A stretch of 37,108 nucleotides of DNA from an uncultured Mollicutes bacterium (GCA_945923475.1 CAMELE010000020.1:1-37108), one strand, 5' to 3'. Counted from the first letter of the stretch, positions 25,127 through 32,657 are shown. A program made the numbers and translations. The notes: generated by a model from the letters alone, not told the origin.

Positions 25127-25138
25127 TGTGGTGGTTTT

Positions 25139-25513
25139 ATGCATATAAAATTTTATAGCTTTATTGATGGCCAAAAGGTCTTTTTAGAGGGACAAGCAAT
25201 AAAAATTAATGACTTTATAGGAATTAAGGATGAAGAGAATAAAGGATATATATTATACAAAATTAATAATCATACCTGTCAGTTTAAAAGAACAGGTTTA
25301 GCTAATATGGAGCTAGAATTTGATTTAAGTAAGGATACTATTGGACACTATTGTAATAATTTGGGATTAGATTTTAATTTAGTTGTAAAAACTAAAAGAT
25401 TAGAGCTATCTGATGAGAAAATTATCATAGAATATGATTATTATTTGGATACTGAATACCAGCAAACGGTTAAACTATATTTAATCACCAAAAATGGACT
25501 TGAAAAAGTGTAA
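25139..25513 (+). CDS. DUF1934 family beta-barrel protein (YwiB-like)
   Basis: This 124-aa protein matches DUF1934 over its whole length. It has an FIDGQKV motif near the start, an FKRTGLANMELEFD segment in the middle, and a C-terminal LSDEKIIIEYDYYLD. The family adopts a lipocalin-like barrel of unknown role and lies near rpoE or argS in Firmicutes, as here. GGTGG is upstream of its ATG, 12 bp after bofA. A small AAAAAGT/ACTTTTT hairpin covers the stop codon and could be a weak terminator before rpoE. Confidence 0.85.
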   Translation: MHIKFYSFIDGQKVFLEGQAIKINDFIGIKDEENKGYILYKINNHTCQFKRTGLANMELEFDLSKDTIGHYCNNLGLDFNLVVKTKRLELSDEKIIIEYDYYLDTEYQQTVKLYLITKNGLEKV

Positions 25514-25558
25514 ACTTTTTAGTAAAATATATTATGCGTTCTTATGGAGGAATGAAAT

Positions 25559-26107
25559 ATGGAAAATATTCAACAAATGTCTATGCTTGAAGTAGCTGTA
25601 AAATTAATGAATGATAAGAAGACTCAGCAACCTATTTCTAAAATTATTAAAGAGGTTTTAGAAATGAAGGGTATTGATGATCCAAACGGAGATTATGCTA
25701 GTCAATTATACTTAGATATTACAACTAGTTCATTATTTGTATATATGGGTGATGACGAATGGAATCTTAAGAGTCGCGAATCTCTTGATGAATGGGATAA
25801 GGATGGTTCAGCATTTAATTCTGGTGACGTTGAGGAAGATGACGACGAGGATGATGTTGAGTCTGTAGATGATTACTATTCAATCGGAGATGACGAGGAC
25901 GAGGAATCTTCTTCAGATGATGATTCTGATGATATTAGCGAGGATAACTATGACGACGATGATGAGGAAGATGACACAGAGCTTGAATCAGATGATCTAG
26001 TTACCGAAACATATGATGAAGATGATGAGGATGAGGACGATTATATGGATGAAGACTCATACAATGACATCATGGATGATTACGAGGATATGTACGATAA
26101 AGACTAA
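25559..26107 (+). CDS. rpoE: DNA-directed RNA polymerase delta subunit
   Basis: This 182-aa protein has the HARE-HTH domain in its first 75 residues (MLEVAVKLMNDKKTQQPISK and DDEWNLKSRESLDEWDKDG). A tail of nearly 90 residues then consists mostly of Asp, Glu and Ser. The delta subunit is specific to Firmicutes; it recycles polymerase and reduces nonspecific RNA binding. GGAGG is eight bases before the ATG. A strong terminator follows the gene. Confidence 0.95.
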   Translation: MENIQQMSMLEVAVKLMNDKKTQQPISKIIKEVLEMKGIDDPNGDYASQLYLDITTSSLFVYMGDDEWNLKSRESLDEWDKDGSAFNSGDVEEDDDEDDVESVDDYYSIGDDEDEESSSDDDSDDISEDNYDDDDEEDDTELESDDLVTETYDEDDEDEDDYMDEDSYNDIMDDYEDMYDKD

Positions 26108-26111
26108 TTTT

Positions 26112-26151
26112 GAAGCGTATTATGGGTTTAAAATCCATAATATGCTTTTTT
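26112..26151 (+). terminator. Terminator of rpoE
   Basis: An 11-pair stem (GCGTATTATGG with CCATAATATGC, one G-U pair) is followed by six T. It lies eight bases after the rpoE stop. Confidence 0.9.
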
Positions 26152-26198
26152 CACATAATTTCACATTTTCAAAAGATAATTTTCCGATAATTATTTAG

Positions 26199-26335
26199 TA
26201 TACTATGGGTGTCTCGAAAGAGATGAAGTATTCTATCATAATTCTCCCTACACAAAGATAGAAATTTCATAACAAACTAACTCTCCCAATTTAGTACTTT
26301 GAAGAAGCTCCCTTTCGAGCTTCTTCTTAGTCTTT
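26199..26335 (+). ncRNA. Candidate small RNA with three CUCCC motifs
   Basis: A -10 box TATACT (26199-26204) precedes a likely start near 26208; the -35 is weak. The RNA would fold as TCTC-GAAA-GAGA (26212-26223), then a long hairpin with ATGAA/TTCAT and TTCTATC/GATAGAA stems (26223-26270). A single-stranded stretch and a ten-pair end hairpin (26301-26326) follow. CUCCC occurs three times: in the second hairpin loop (26244-26248), in the single-stranded part (26283-26287) and at the last loop (26308-26312). Such C-rich patches are how RsaE/RoxS-type RNAs mask Shine-Dalgarno sequences. The T-run after the last hairpin is poor, so the 3' end is less certain. Confidence 0.55.
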
Positions 26336-26357
26336 ATAAAGCAATTTTAAAAAAATA

Positions 26358-26386
26358 ATGATTTATTTTTTACTTTAATATATAAT
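26358..26386 (+). promoter_or_regulatory. Possible original promoter of the two-component operon
   Basis: TATAAT at 26381-26386 has only a weak -35 match (ATGATT at 17 bp) in a very AT-rich stretch. It points towards the response regulator, which is now 1.7 kb away because the IS110 element lies between them. Confidence 0.35.
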
Positions 26387-26422
26387 AAAAAAAAAGGGTG
26401 TGATTAGTCTGAAAATAAAATA

Positions 26423-26439
26423 GTTATAATCTAAGCACG
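26423..26439 (+). repeat. Inverted repeat at the transposase 3' side
   Basis: GTTATAATCTAAGCACG is the exact reverse complement of the copy at 27998-28014. Similarity continues imperfectly inward (GGGGA against AGGAG). Subterminal repeats are known from the IS1111 subgroup of IS110. Confidence 0.9.
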
Positions 26440-26443
26440 GGGA

Positions 26444-26467
26444 CAAAAAAAGGGCGTAATACCCCTT
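26444..26467 (-). terminator. Terminator of the transposase gene
   Basis: On the minus strand AAGGG pairs with CCCTT around an eight-base loop and is followed by a run of T. It is 29 bases after the transposase stop and inside the element. Confidence 0.65.
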
Positions 26468-26495
26468 ACCCCAAAATAAACCTAAAAATTAATAA

Positions 26496-27770
26496 TTATG
26501 TTTGTAAATATCCAGTGATATCTTCTATAGATATACCATTAGAAATTAATGTTTTAATAGCACGTTGTAAATCTGATTTAGCTAATTTAACTTTTACTTC
26601 TGTAGGCATTTCTTCAGTTTGTAAATCTGATGGATTCCATAATACACCTGTTTTTATAATGTGATATATAGCAATAAGGATCATTCTAGCAATGGCAATA
26701 ATGGCACGTTTCTTACCTCTACGTTTAGCAATTCTTTCGAATTTCTTAGCGTAGTAAGAATTAGTTTTGTCCTTAACTGCAGCGTGAGCGACTTGAACAA
26801 GACAAGGTTTAAGATAGACACCGGCACGAGAAATTTTTACTGATTTCTTTTTGCCAGCTGATTGATTGTTGGTTGGAGTTAATCCAGCCCAGGAACAAAG
26901 TCTTCGTTGTGAATCAAAATGAGACATATCACAACTGATTTCAGAGATAGTGATTATAGCAGATTTTCTATCCATACCTGGAATACCACATAATAAGTCA
27001 ATATACATATTATATGGTTCAACAAGAGAATCAATCTCTGATTCTAGTTTTGAGATAGAATTAGTGATATAATCAAGATGTTCCTTTACAATGGAAATGC
27101 GTGTTTTTTGAGCAGTTGTAAAGTTGGAATTTTTAACAGCGTTAAGGATTTCTTCGTTAGTTGATTTACGTTTACCTTTATTCGGAAGCAAAGATAAACA
27201 ATACTCATCATCGAAGTCCTTATCACATGTGGATAAGATATAATCGATAATAGCTTGTGAACCCTTACCGAAAATATCAGAAAATACATGGTCCACTGCA
27301 AGATTACCAACTGTTAAACAGTTATGATATCTATTCATTTCACCAGAACGAAGTCCGGTAAGCTTATATTTGTATCTTGTGAATTCACGAAGAATACGTA
27401 TTTCCTTGGAAGGAATGTAAGAACCCCTTACCATACCAAGACGAAATAAATCAGCAATCCATTTAGCATCTTTATTATCGTCTTTCTCACCTTGAATGGC
27501 TCTAACCCATTTAGGATTAGCGACAGTAACATTAATTTTGTCTTCTAATACATTAAAGACTGGAACCCAGTATTTACCTGTTGATTCCATACATAAAAAT
27601 AAACAATCATTAGCGATTAACCACTTTTTAAATTCAAGTAAATCTTTATTAAAAGTAGAAAATCGTTTCTTAATATATTGTGGTTTTGGTTGAGCATCCT
27701 TAATTATTACAGCAACTAAGAAAGTTTTGTGTACATCAACCCCACAACAAATCGGATATTTAACATCCAT
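26496..27770 (-). CDS. IS110-family DEDD transposase
   Basis: This 424-aa protein has both domains of IS110 recombinases. The N-terminal RuvC-like DEDD domain shows Asp11 in CCGVDVHK, a Glu in CMESTGKYW, and Asp residues in EKDDNKDAKWIADL. A coiled region spans about 200-265. The C-terminal Tnp domain shows LLCGIPGMDRKSA, CSWAGLTPTNNQSAGKKK with the serine of SAGKK as expected nucleophile, and RAGVYLKPCLVQVAHAA. The frame is intact, so the enzyme may be active. The Shine-Dalgarno AAGGAGG is paired in a leader hairpin (27781-27805), which should hold expression down. Confidence 0.95.
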   Translation of the reverse strand: MDVKYPICCGVDVHKTFLVAVIIKDAQPKPQYIKKRFSTFNKDLLEFKKWLIANDCLFLCMESTGKYWVPVFNVLEDKINVTVANPKWVRAIQGEKDDNKDAKWIADLFRLGMVRGSYIPSKEIRILREFTRYKYKLTGLRSGEMNRYHNCLTVGNLAVDHVFSDIFGKGSQAIIDYILSTCDKDFDDEYCLSLLPNKGKRKSTNEEILNAVKNSNFTTAQKTRISIVKEHLDYITNSISKLESEIDSLVEPYNMYIDLLCGIPGMDRKSAIITISEISCDMSHFDSQRRLCSWAGLTPTNNQSAGKKKSVKISRAGVYLKPCLVQVAHAAVKDKTNSYYAKKFERIAKRRGKKRAIIAIARMILIAIYHIIKTGVLWNPSDLQTEEMPTEVKVKLAKSDLQRAIKTLISNGISIEDITGYLQT

Positions 27771-27780
27771 AAATAAAAGC

Positions 27781-27805
27781 CTCCTTAAGAATTATTCGAG
27801 GAGGA
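27781..27805 (-). promoter_or_regulatory. Hairpin hiding the transposase Shine-Dalgarno
   Basis: On the minus strand CCTCCT (27805-27800) pairs with AGGAGG (27786-27781), and GAAT with ATTC inside. The AGGAGG is the ribosome-binding site of the transposase. The hairpin would limit translation and could also mark the 3' end of the guide RNA. Confidence 0.65.
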
Positions 27806-27998
27806 AGTTACATTGACTAAGTTATCACACACCTTAGAACGAACTAAACGTCATTGATTAGTCTTCGGACTCGAAGTCTTCACTTATGTGTGCATGAAAG
27901 GATAACTCTGTCACTGGTTTTTATACTGGTTTAATCTATACAAGCTGTAGAAGTCTACAACTCACCTCCACGTGATCTGTAGTGTATAACAGCTCCTC
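27787..27998 (-). ncRNA. Predicted bridge (seeker) RNA of the IS110 element
   Basis: This noncoding end lies upstream of the transposase, where IS110-type elements encode the RNA that pairs with target and donor. It is rich in small stems, such as TGTAG-ACTT-CTACA near 27940 and CTTCG-AGTC-CGAAG near 27870. TGATTAGTCT at 27855-27864 repeats the left host flank (26401-26410), and TATGTGTGC at 27885-27893 repeats the right host flank (28034-28042). These are the expected target guides. A TATAAT on the minus strand in the terminal repeat could be its -10 box. Ends are approximate. Confidence 0.7.
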
Positions 27999-28014
27999 GT
28001 GCTTAGATTATAAC
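27998..28014 (-). repeat. Inverted repeat at the transposase 5' side
   Basis: CGTGCTTAGATTATAAC on the plus strand is the exact reverse complement of 26423-26439. Read towards the transposase it carries TATAAT, which may be the -10 element of the guide RNA promoter. Confidence 0.9.
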
Positions 28015-28076
28015 AAAAAAATATTTTCATGACTATGTGTGCCTTTCGAGGTACGAGAAAGGAATGTGAGGTTTTT

Positions 28077-28742
28077 ATGTATAAAATAGCATATGTTGAG
28101 GATGAAAAGGATTTATCTAATTTAGTAGTGAAGTATTTACATAGTGAAGGCTTTGATGTTACTCACTTTACAACAGGTGAGGAAGCATTTATGCATATAA
28201 ATGAAGCCTATGACCTATGGATTTTAGATATAATGTTGCCAGGTGGTTTAAATGGGTATGACATAATCAAAAAAATTAGACAGGTATACCCAAAAATGCC
28301 GGTTGTATTTACTTCAGCTCGTGACCAAGATATTGATCGTATAATGGGTCTTGAGCTTGGGTCTGATGACTATATAGCTAAGCCATTTTCAATAAGAGAA
28401 CTAATGCTTAGAATCAAAAATCTATTAAATCGTGTATATGGTCAAGCAATAGAAAGTCAAAATACTCTTGAGTATGATAAATATTTAATTGATTTTGATA
28501 AGCGTGTCGTATTAGACAACAATGTTAATTTAAATTTGACTACAAAGGAATATGATTTATTATTGTTCTTGGTAAAAAATAAAGGTAAGGCTTTTTCTCG
28601 AGATCAAATTTTAGACGCGGTATGGGGAAGTGAATATTTTGGTTCTGATCGTGTTGTTGATGACCTAATGCGCCGTCTTCGTCAAAAAATGCCTGCACTT
28701 TCTGTTGAAACTATATATGGATTTGGATATAGATTGCTATGA
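28077..28742 (+). CDS. OmpR-family response regulator
   Basis: The protein has 221 residues from the ATG at 28077, which follows GTGAGG by five bases. A longer frame begins at 28029 but starts inside the former target region and lacks a ribosome-binding site. The receiver domain has acidic residues VEDE (7-10), Asp51 in LDIMLPG as phosphoacceptor, and Lys in YIAKPF. The C-terminal winged helix has LTTKEYDLLLFLVKNKGKAF and RVVDDLMRRLRQK. The kinase gene overlaps its stop by four bases (ATGA). Its leader is interrupted by the IS110 element, so expression may be altered. Confidence 0.93.
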   Translation: MYKIAYVEDEKDLSNLVVKYLHSEGFDVTHFTTGEEAFMHINEAYDLWILDIMLPGGLNGYDIIKKIRQVYPKMPVVFTSARDQDIDRIMGLELGSDDYIAKPFSIRELMLRIKNLLNRVYGQAIESQNTLEYDKYLIDFDKRVVLDNNVNLNLTTKEYDLLLFLVKNKGKAFSRDQILDAVWGSEYFGSDRVVDDLMRRLRQKMPALSVETIYGFGYRLL

Positions 28743-30085
28743 AAAGATTTAGTTTTACCGCCCAGCTTTTAATTTTATTCTTTATATTATTATTAATATC
28801 ATCTTGTTTGTTTGGTGGTATTGTAATTGGAAGAGTAAAAACAATATCCCAATCTGAAACATATGAGAGATTGGAAACCTATGTTGACTATACCAAGGAT
28901 GACTGGTCTATTGGAGAGCCTATCAAGGGTACAGATAAAAATATAAAGCTTGGAATAATCCAAGGTTATTATGATTTTAATGTATTATCTGGTATAATCA
29001 CATATAAATCTGATAATTTAGATAATATTTTAAACGGTGAGAATTTGATGAGAATTCTCGATTGTATTAAGTTAAAACCTAATTCTGCAAATCATGATTA
29101 TATTAATAGTGAATATGTAGAAAAGCTTTATTATGCTTACCAAATTGCAGAACTAAATGAAAATAATCATGCGTATTTTGTAGTAATAATCACAAATGAC
29201 CAATATGCTAGAAATTTTTCTACTAACATTAGTACTCAGGTTATTACTATATTTAGCGTAGTATTTGTTTTTTCTTTTATAATTTTAGGATTATGGGGAG
29301 GAGCATATGTTTCGAGGATTAATCGTCTTAAGAAGCATATTGCTAATCTACCAAGTTCTAATTATCAGGAGGAATATGAGGATGATGGAAGGGATGAACT
29401 GGCGGATTTATCTCGTTCTGTTGAATTGATGCGCAAAGAAATTTTACAAAATGAGCTAACTAAGCAAGAAATGCTTCAAAATATAAGCCATGATTTTAAA
29501 ACGCCAATTGCTGTAATAAAATCTTATGCTGAAGCTATTGAGGATGGTATGGCAGGGTCTGATGATGCGGCTATAATTCAAAATCAAGCATCAGTTTTAC
29601 AACATAAGGTTAATATTTTGTTACAATATAATAGATTATCATATTTAGAAAAAAGCGAGGCTTTTAAGGAATGCTCAATGAAAGAAATTATTGAGAATGT
29701 AATCAATACCTACCGTTACCAAACAAATGATATTGAGTTTGTTTTAGATTTAGATGAATCAAAATTTAAGGGATATGATGAAAATTATTATACGGTAATT
29801 GATAATATAGTAGATAATGCTAAGCGTTATGCCAAGTCAACAATAAAGCTTACATTACATAATGGGGTTTTAAGAATCTATAATGATGGTGAACATATAG
29901 ATGAGCAATTTTTAAGTGGATTTAAGGCCTATGAAAAGGGCTCAAAGGGACAATTTGGCCTTGGAATGTCTATTGTTAAAAAAACTTTAGATTTCTTTGG
30001 ATATGATTTAAATGTATATAATGAAGAGGTTGGAGTAACATTTGAGATAAAAAAGCATATTCAAGAAAACATTTATACTCAATAA
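28739..30085 (+). CDS. Sensor histidine kinase
   Basis: This 448-aa kinase has membrane segments at about 8-31 and 166-189 around an extracytoplasmic sensor of about 135 residues. A HAMP-like linker follows, then the H-box QNISHDFKTPIAVIKSYAEA with His251, the N-box DNIVDNAKRYA, and GLGMSIVKKTL of the ATP lid. It is the partner of the overlapping response regulator. The sensed signal is not evident; the neighbouring genes are not obvious targets. A bidirectional terminator follows. Confidence 0.93.
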   Translation: MKRFSFTAQLLILFFILLLISSCLFGGIVIGRVKTISQSETYERLETYVDYTKDDWSIGEPIKGTDKNIKLGIIQGYYDFNVLSGIITYKSDNLDNILNGENLMRILDCIKLKPNSANHDYINSEYVEKLYYAYQIAELNENNHAYFVVIITNDQYARNFSTNISTQVITIFSVVFVFSFIILGLWGGAYVSRINRLKKHIANLPSSNYQEEYEDDGRDELADLSRSVELMRKEILQNELTKQEMLQNISHDFKTPIAVIKSYAEAIEDGMAGSDDAAIIQNQASVLQHKVNILLQYNRLSYLEKSEAFKECSMKEIIENVINTYRYQTNDIEFVLDLDESKFKGYDENYYTVIDNIVDNAKRYAKSTIKLTLHNGVLRIYNDGEHIDEQFLSGFKAYEKGSKGQFGLGMSIVKKTLDFFGYDLNVYNEEVGVTFEIKKHIQENIYTQ

Positions 30086-30091
30086 AAAATA

Positions 30092-30132
30092 AGAGAGAAG
30101 GATATTATAATTAAAAAATTCTTCTCTCTTTT
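30092..30132. terminator. Bidirectional terminator between kinase and malic enzyme
   Basis: AGAGAGAAG pairs with CTTCTCTCT around a 20-base loop. On the plus strand TTTT follows, and on the minus strand ATTTTTT follows. It serves both convergent genes. Confidence 0.75.
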
Positions 30133-30146
30133 AAATTTATTTAATT

Positions 30147-31322
30147 TTATTTTCTGATTACGCCCTCTTTTAGAGCTTGTTCATAAACTGCATCTCTTAC
30201 AGCAGGAACAACTCTTTTGTCGAATGCATCTGGTAGGATGTATTCATTTGACAATTCTTCATCTGTAATTAGGTTTGCTAAAGCATATGCAGCTGCAAGC
30301 TTCATTCCTTCTGTAATCTTTGTAGCATGGGCATCAAGAGCCCCTCTAAATATTCCAGGGAAGGCAAGTAAATTGTTAACCTGATTAGGATAATCACTAC
30401 GGCCTGTACCTGCAACTATTGCTCCACCAGCTTTCGCATCCTCATAGGTTATTTCTGGTTCTGGATTAGCCATTGCAAATACAAAAGGATCTTTCATCTT
30501 TTTAACCATTTCCTTAGTTACAAGACGAGGTGCAGATACACCTATGAATACGTTAGCACCATCTAGTAAGGATTCTAGTGTATTGTTGTGATTCTCTTTA
30601 GTTGAAATTATTCCATCATCAATAAGCTCTTTGATTAAGAAGTCATAGCTATCATAATTCTTTTTATCAACAACGCCATCCTTGTTAGATGCGAATATTT
30701 GCTTAACCCCTATTCTCTTAAGCATTCTAGCAATATTAGAACCTGCAGCTCCTGTTCCAGACATTACAACAGTTAAATCGTTAATATTTTTATGGGTTAG
30801 TCGTGCACAGTTTAGTATAGCCGCAGCTACAACGATAGAAGTACCGTGCTGATCATCGTGCATTACCGGGATATTCATTTCTTTAATAAGCCTACGCTCA
30901 ATTTCAACGCAACGTGGTGCTGAAATATCCTCAAGATTAATTCCCCCAAGTGATGGCTCTAAAGCCTTACAAATCATTACAATTTCATCCACACTTTTTG
31001 TGTCTAAGCATAATGATATAGCATCTATATCGGCAAATTTTTTAAAAAGATTTGCCTTACCTTCCATTACCGGAATACCAGCTAAAGGACCGATATCACC
31101 AAGCCCTAAAACAGCAGTACCATCTGTAATTACAGCTACAATGTTTCCTTTAGATGTATATTTATATGCATCTTCAGGATTATCCTTAATTGCAAGGCAT
31201 GCACTGGCAACACCAGGTGTATAGGCAAGAGATAAATCCTCACGATTATTAATTTCATGCTTAAGAGTAGTACTAAACTTTCCTCCTTCATGAAATTTTA
31301 ATGCTTTTTCTTTTAGTTCCAT
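30147..31322 (-). CDS. Malic enzyme, NAD(P)-dependent
   Basis: This 391-aa enzyme oxidatively decarboxylates malate to pyruvate and carbon dioxide. Tyr34 in SLAYTPGVA and Lys89 in MEGKANLF are the catalytic pair. Glu131/Asp132 and Asp156/Asp157 (MHDDQHGT) are metal ligands. The nucleotide fold shows MSGTGAAGSNIAR (187-199). It is the short bacterial form, without the phosphotransacetylase-like extension of MaeB. Coenzyme preference cannot be read reliably. It starts one base after the fumarase beta stop, so it is cotranscribed with the fumarase. Confidence 0.94.
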   Translation of the reverse strand: MELKEKALKFHEGGKFSTTLKHEINNREDLSLAYTPGVASACLAIKDNPEDAYKYTSKGNIVAVITDGTAVLGLGDIGPLAGIPVMEGKANLFKKFADIDAISLCLDTKSVDEIVMICKALEPSLGGINLEDISAPRCVEIERRLIKEMNIPVMHDDQHGTSIVVAAAILNCARLTHKNINDLTVVMSGTGAAGSNIARMLKRIGVKQIFASNKDGVVDKKNYDSYDFLIKELIDDGIISTKENHNNTLESLLDGANVFIGVSAPRLVTKEMVKKMKDPFVFAMANPEPEITYEDAKAGGAIVAGTGRSDYPNQVNNLLAFPGIFRGALDAHATKITEGMKLAAAYALANLITDEELSNEYILPDAFDKRVVPAVRDAVYEQALKEGVIRK

Positions 31323-31323
31323 A

Positions 31324-31827
31324 TTATTTTAAATTCCTTTCAAATACATCATTACCGTAAATATCATAAGCTACAATCAATGGGAAATCCTTTACTATTA
31401 GCTTTTTTATTGACTCGCATCCCAAATCATTAAACATGACCTCTGTAGCCTCAATAACACATTTTGATAAAAGTGCACCAGCACCACCTGTAGTTATAAA
31501 GTATACAAGCTTATCGTTTTTACAAGCTTCCTTAACACTGTTATCTCTTGGTCCTTTACCAATCATTCCTTTTACTTTAAGAGGATTCATATAAGAGATG
31601 AACTTGTCCATTCTTGAGGATGTAGTAGGACCAATAGATCCAATTGCTTGACCAGGCCTTGTCGGAGTAGGTCCAGCATAATAGATAAGGCTATCCGTAA
31701 AATCTATATCAATTGGTACATTATTATCAATCATTTCTTTAAGCCTCAAATGAGCTTGATCTCTAGCTGTATAAATAACGCCTGAATATTTTATTATATC
31801 TCCAGCATGTAACTTAGTTATATCCAC
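31324..31827 (-). CDS. Class I fumarase, beta subunit
   Basis: This 167-aa protein matches the C-terminal domain of Fe-S hydro-lyases (fumarase/tartrate dehydratase beta). It shows YYAGPTPTRPGQAIGSIGPTT (split as YYAGPTPTRPG and GSIGPTT), MIGKGPRD and TTGGAGALLSKCV. The GTG start shares a base with the TAG stop of the alpha subunit (TAGTG), with AGGTGG seven bases upstream. The next gene, malic enzyme, uses malate, so fumarase is more likely than tartrate dehydratase. Confidence 0.9.
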   Translation of the reverse strand: MDITKLHAGDIIKYSGVIYTARDQAHLRLKEMIDNNVPIDIDFTDSLIYYAGPTPTRPGQAIGSIGPTTSSRMDKFISYMNPLKVKGMIGKGPRDNSVKEACKNDKLVYFITTGGAGALLSKCVIEATEVMFNDLGCESIKKLIVKDFPLIVAYDIYGNDVFERNLK

Positions 31828-32657
31828 TATAACACCACCTTTACATGTCTATTAGCATGACATTGAATGTTTATTGCAACTGGTAAGGATGCTATGTGAC
31901 ATGGAGAGGTTTTAATAAAAACATCTAAAGCAGTAGCCTTTCCACCTAAGCCCATAGGACCTACATATAATTTGTTTAATTCATCCTTGATCTTTAATTC
32001 TAAGCTTTTAATTTCTTCATTATCACTATTGTGCTCCTGCATCAAGGCTTCTTTTGCCAGTATAGGAGCCTTTTCAAAATCTCCACCTATGCCAATGCCG
32101 ATAAATAATGGAGGACAAGGTCTTCCACCTGCCTCTTTGACGGTATCAAGTACGAAATTAATAATTCCTTGAACACCATCAGTAGGATTTAGCATTTTAA
32201 GCTTAGACATATTTTCAGAGCCTGCTCCCTTAAGTGCTATGGTTAATTCTAAGCTATCTCCTTTAACCATTGTAACGTGAACAATCGCAGGGGTATTATC
32301 TAAAGTGTTTACTCTTGTTATAGGATCTGCAACACTTTTTCTTAAATAAAAGCTAGTATAGGCTTCACTTACAGCACTATTAATTGTATCATATAAATCG
32401 CATGTTAAGTGAGCATCATATCCAAGCTTAGCAAAAACTACTACAATTCCAGTATCCTGACACATTGGAATCATCTCATCCCTAGCTAGACAGCTATTTT
32501 TAATAATATCGCTTAATATAGATTTAGATAATGAGTCTGATTCATCTTCTAAAGCCTGCTTAAGCTTATTAAATGTAAAATCATTTAATTTGCAAGCGGC
32601 CTCATTGATTGCTTTTACGACAGCCTCATGAATTTGGCTTGCATTTATTTCTTTCAT
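31827..32657 (-). CDS. Class I fumarase, alpha subunit
   Basis: This 276-aa protein is the Fe-S cluster subunit. Cys66 in PMCQDTG, Cys181 in GRPCPPLFIG and Cys253 in TSPCHIASLPVA are the three cluster ligands. It also shows KGAGSENMSKL and GPMGLGGKATALDV. GGTGGTGGG precedes the ATG. With the beta subunit it should interconvert fumarate and malate, and with malic enzyme it gives a fumarate-to-pyruvate branch. The oxygen-sensitive cluster fits an anaerobic or microaerophilic life. Confidence 0.92.
   Translation of the reverse strand: MKEINASQIHEAVVKAINEAACKLNDFTFNKLKQALEDESDSLSKSILSDIIKNSCLARDEMIPMCQDTGIVVVFAKLGYDAHLTCDLYDTINSAVSEAYTSFYLRKSVADPITRVNTLDNTPAIVHVTMVKGDSLELTIALKGAGSENMSKLKMLNPTDGVQGIINFVLDTVKEAGGRPCPPLFIGIGIGGDFEKAPILAKEALMQEHNSDNEEIKSLELKIKDELNKLYVGPMGLGGKATALDVFIKTSPCHIASLPVAINIQCHANRHVKVVL

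Larger units (their letters stand above)
26409..28034 (-). mobile_element. IS110-family insertion sequence
   Basis: The element holds a DEDD transposase, exact 17-bp subterminal inverted repeats and a 230-bp noncoding end upstream of the transposase. A CT dinucleotide occurs outside both repeats (26409-26410 and 28033-28034). Joining the flanks at CT gives the inferred empty site TGATTAGTCTATGTGTGC. No longer target duplication is seen, as usual in this family. The boundaries follow from the CT inference and could be shifted by a few bases. It inserted into the leader of the response regulator operon. Confidence 0.8.

Noticed and set aside
26199-26335. 6S RNA, SRP RNA or tmRNA behind rpoE
   Set aside because: The 5' and 3' ends do not form the long closing helix of 6S, the SRP loop signature is missing, and no tRNA-like end was seen.
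26387-26408. Target duplication around the IS110 element
   Set aside because: No repeat longer than the CT dinucleotide, or a chance GTGTG, is shared by both flanks, and this family normally makes none.
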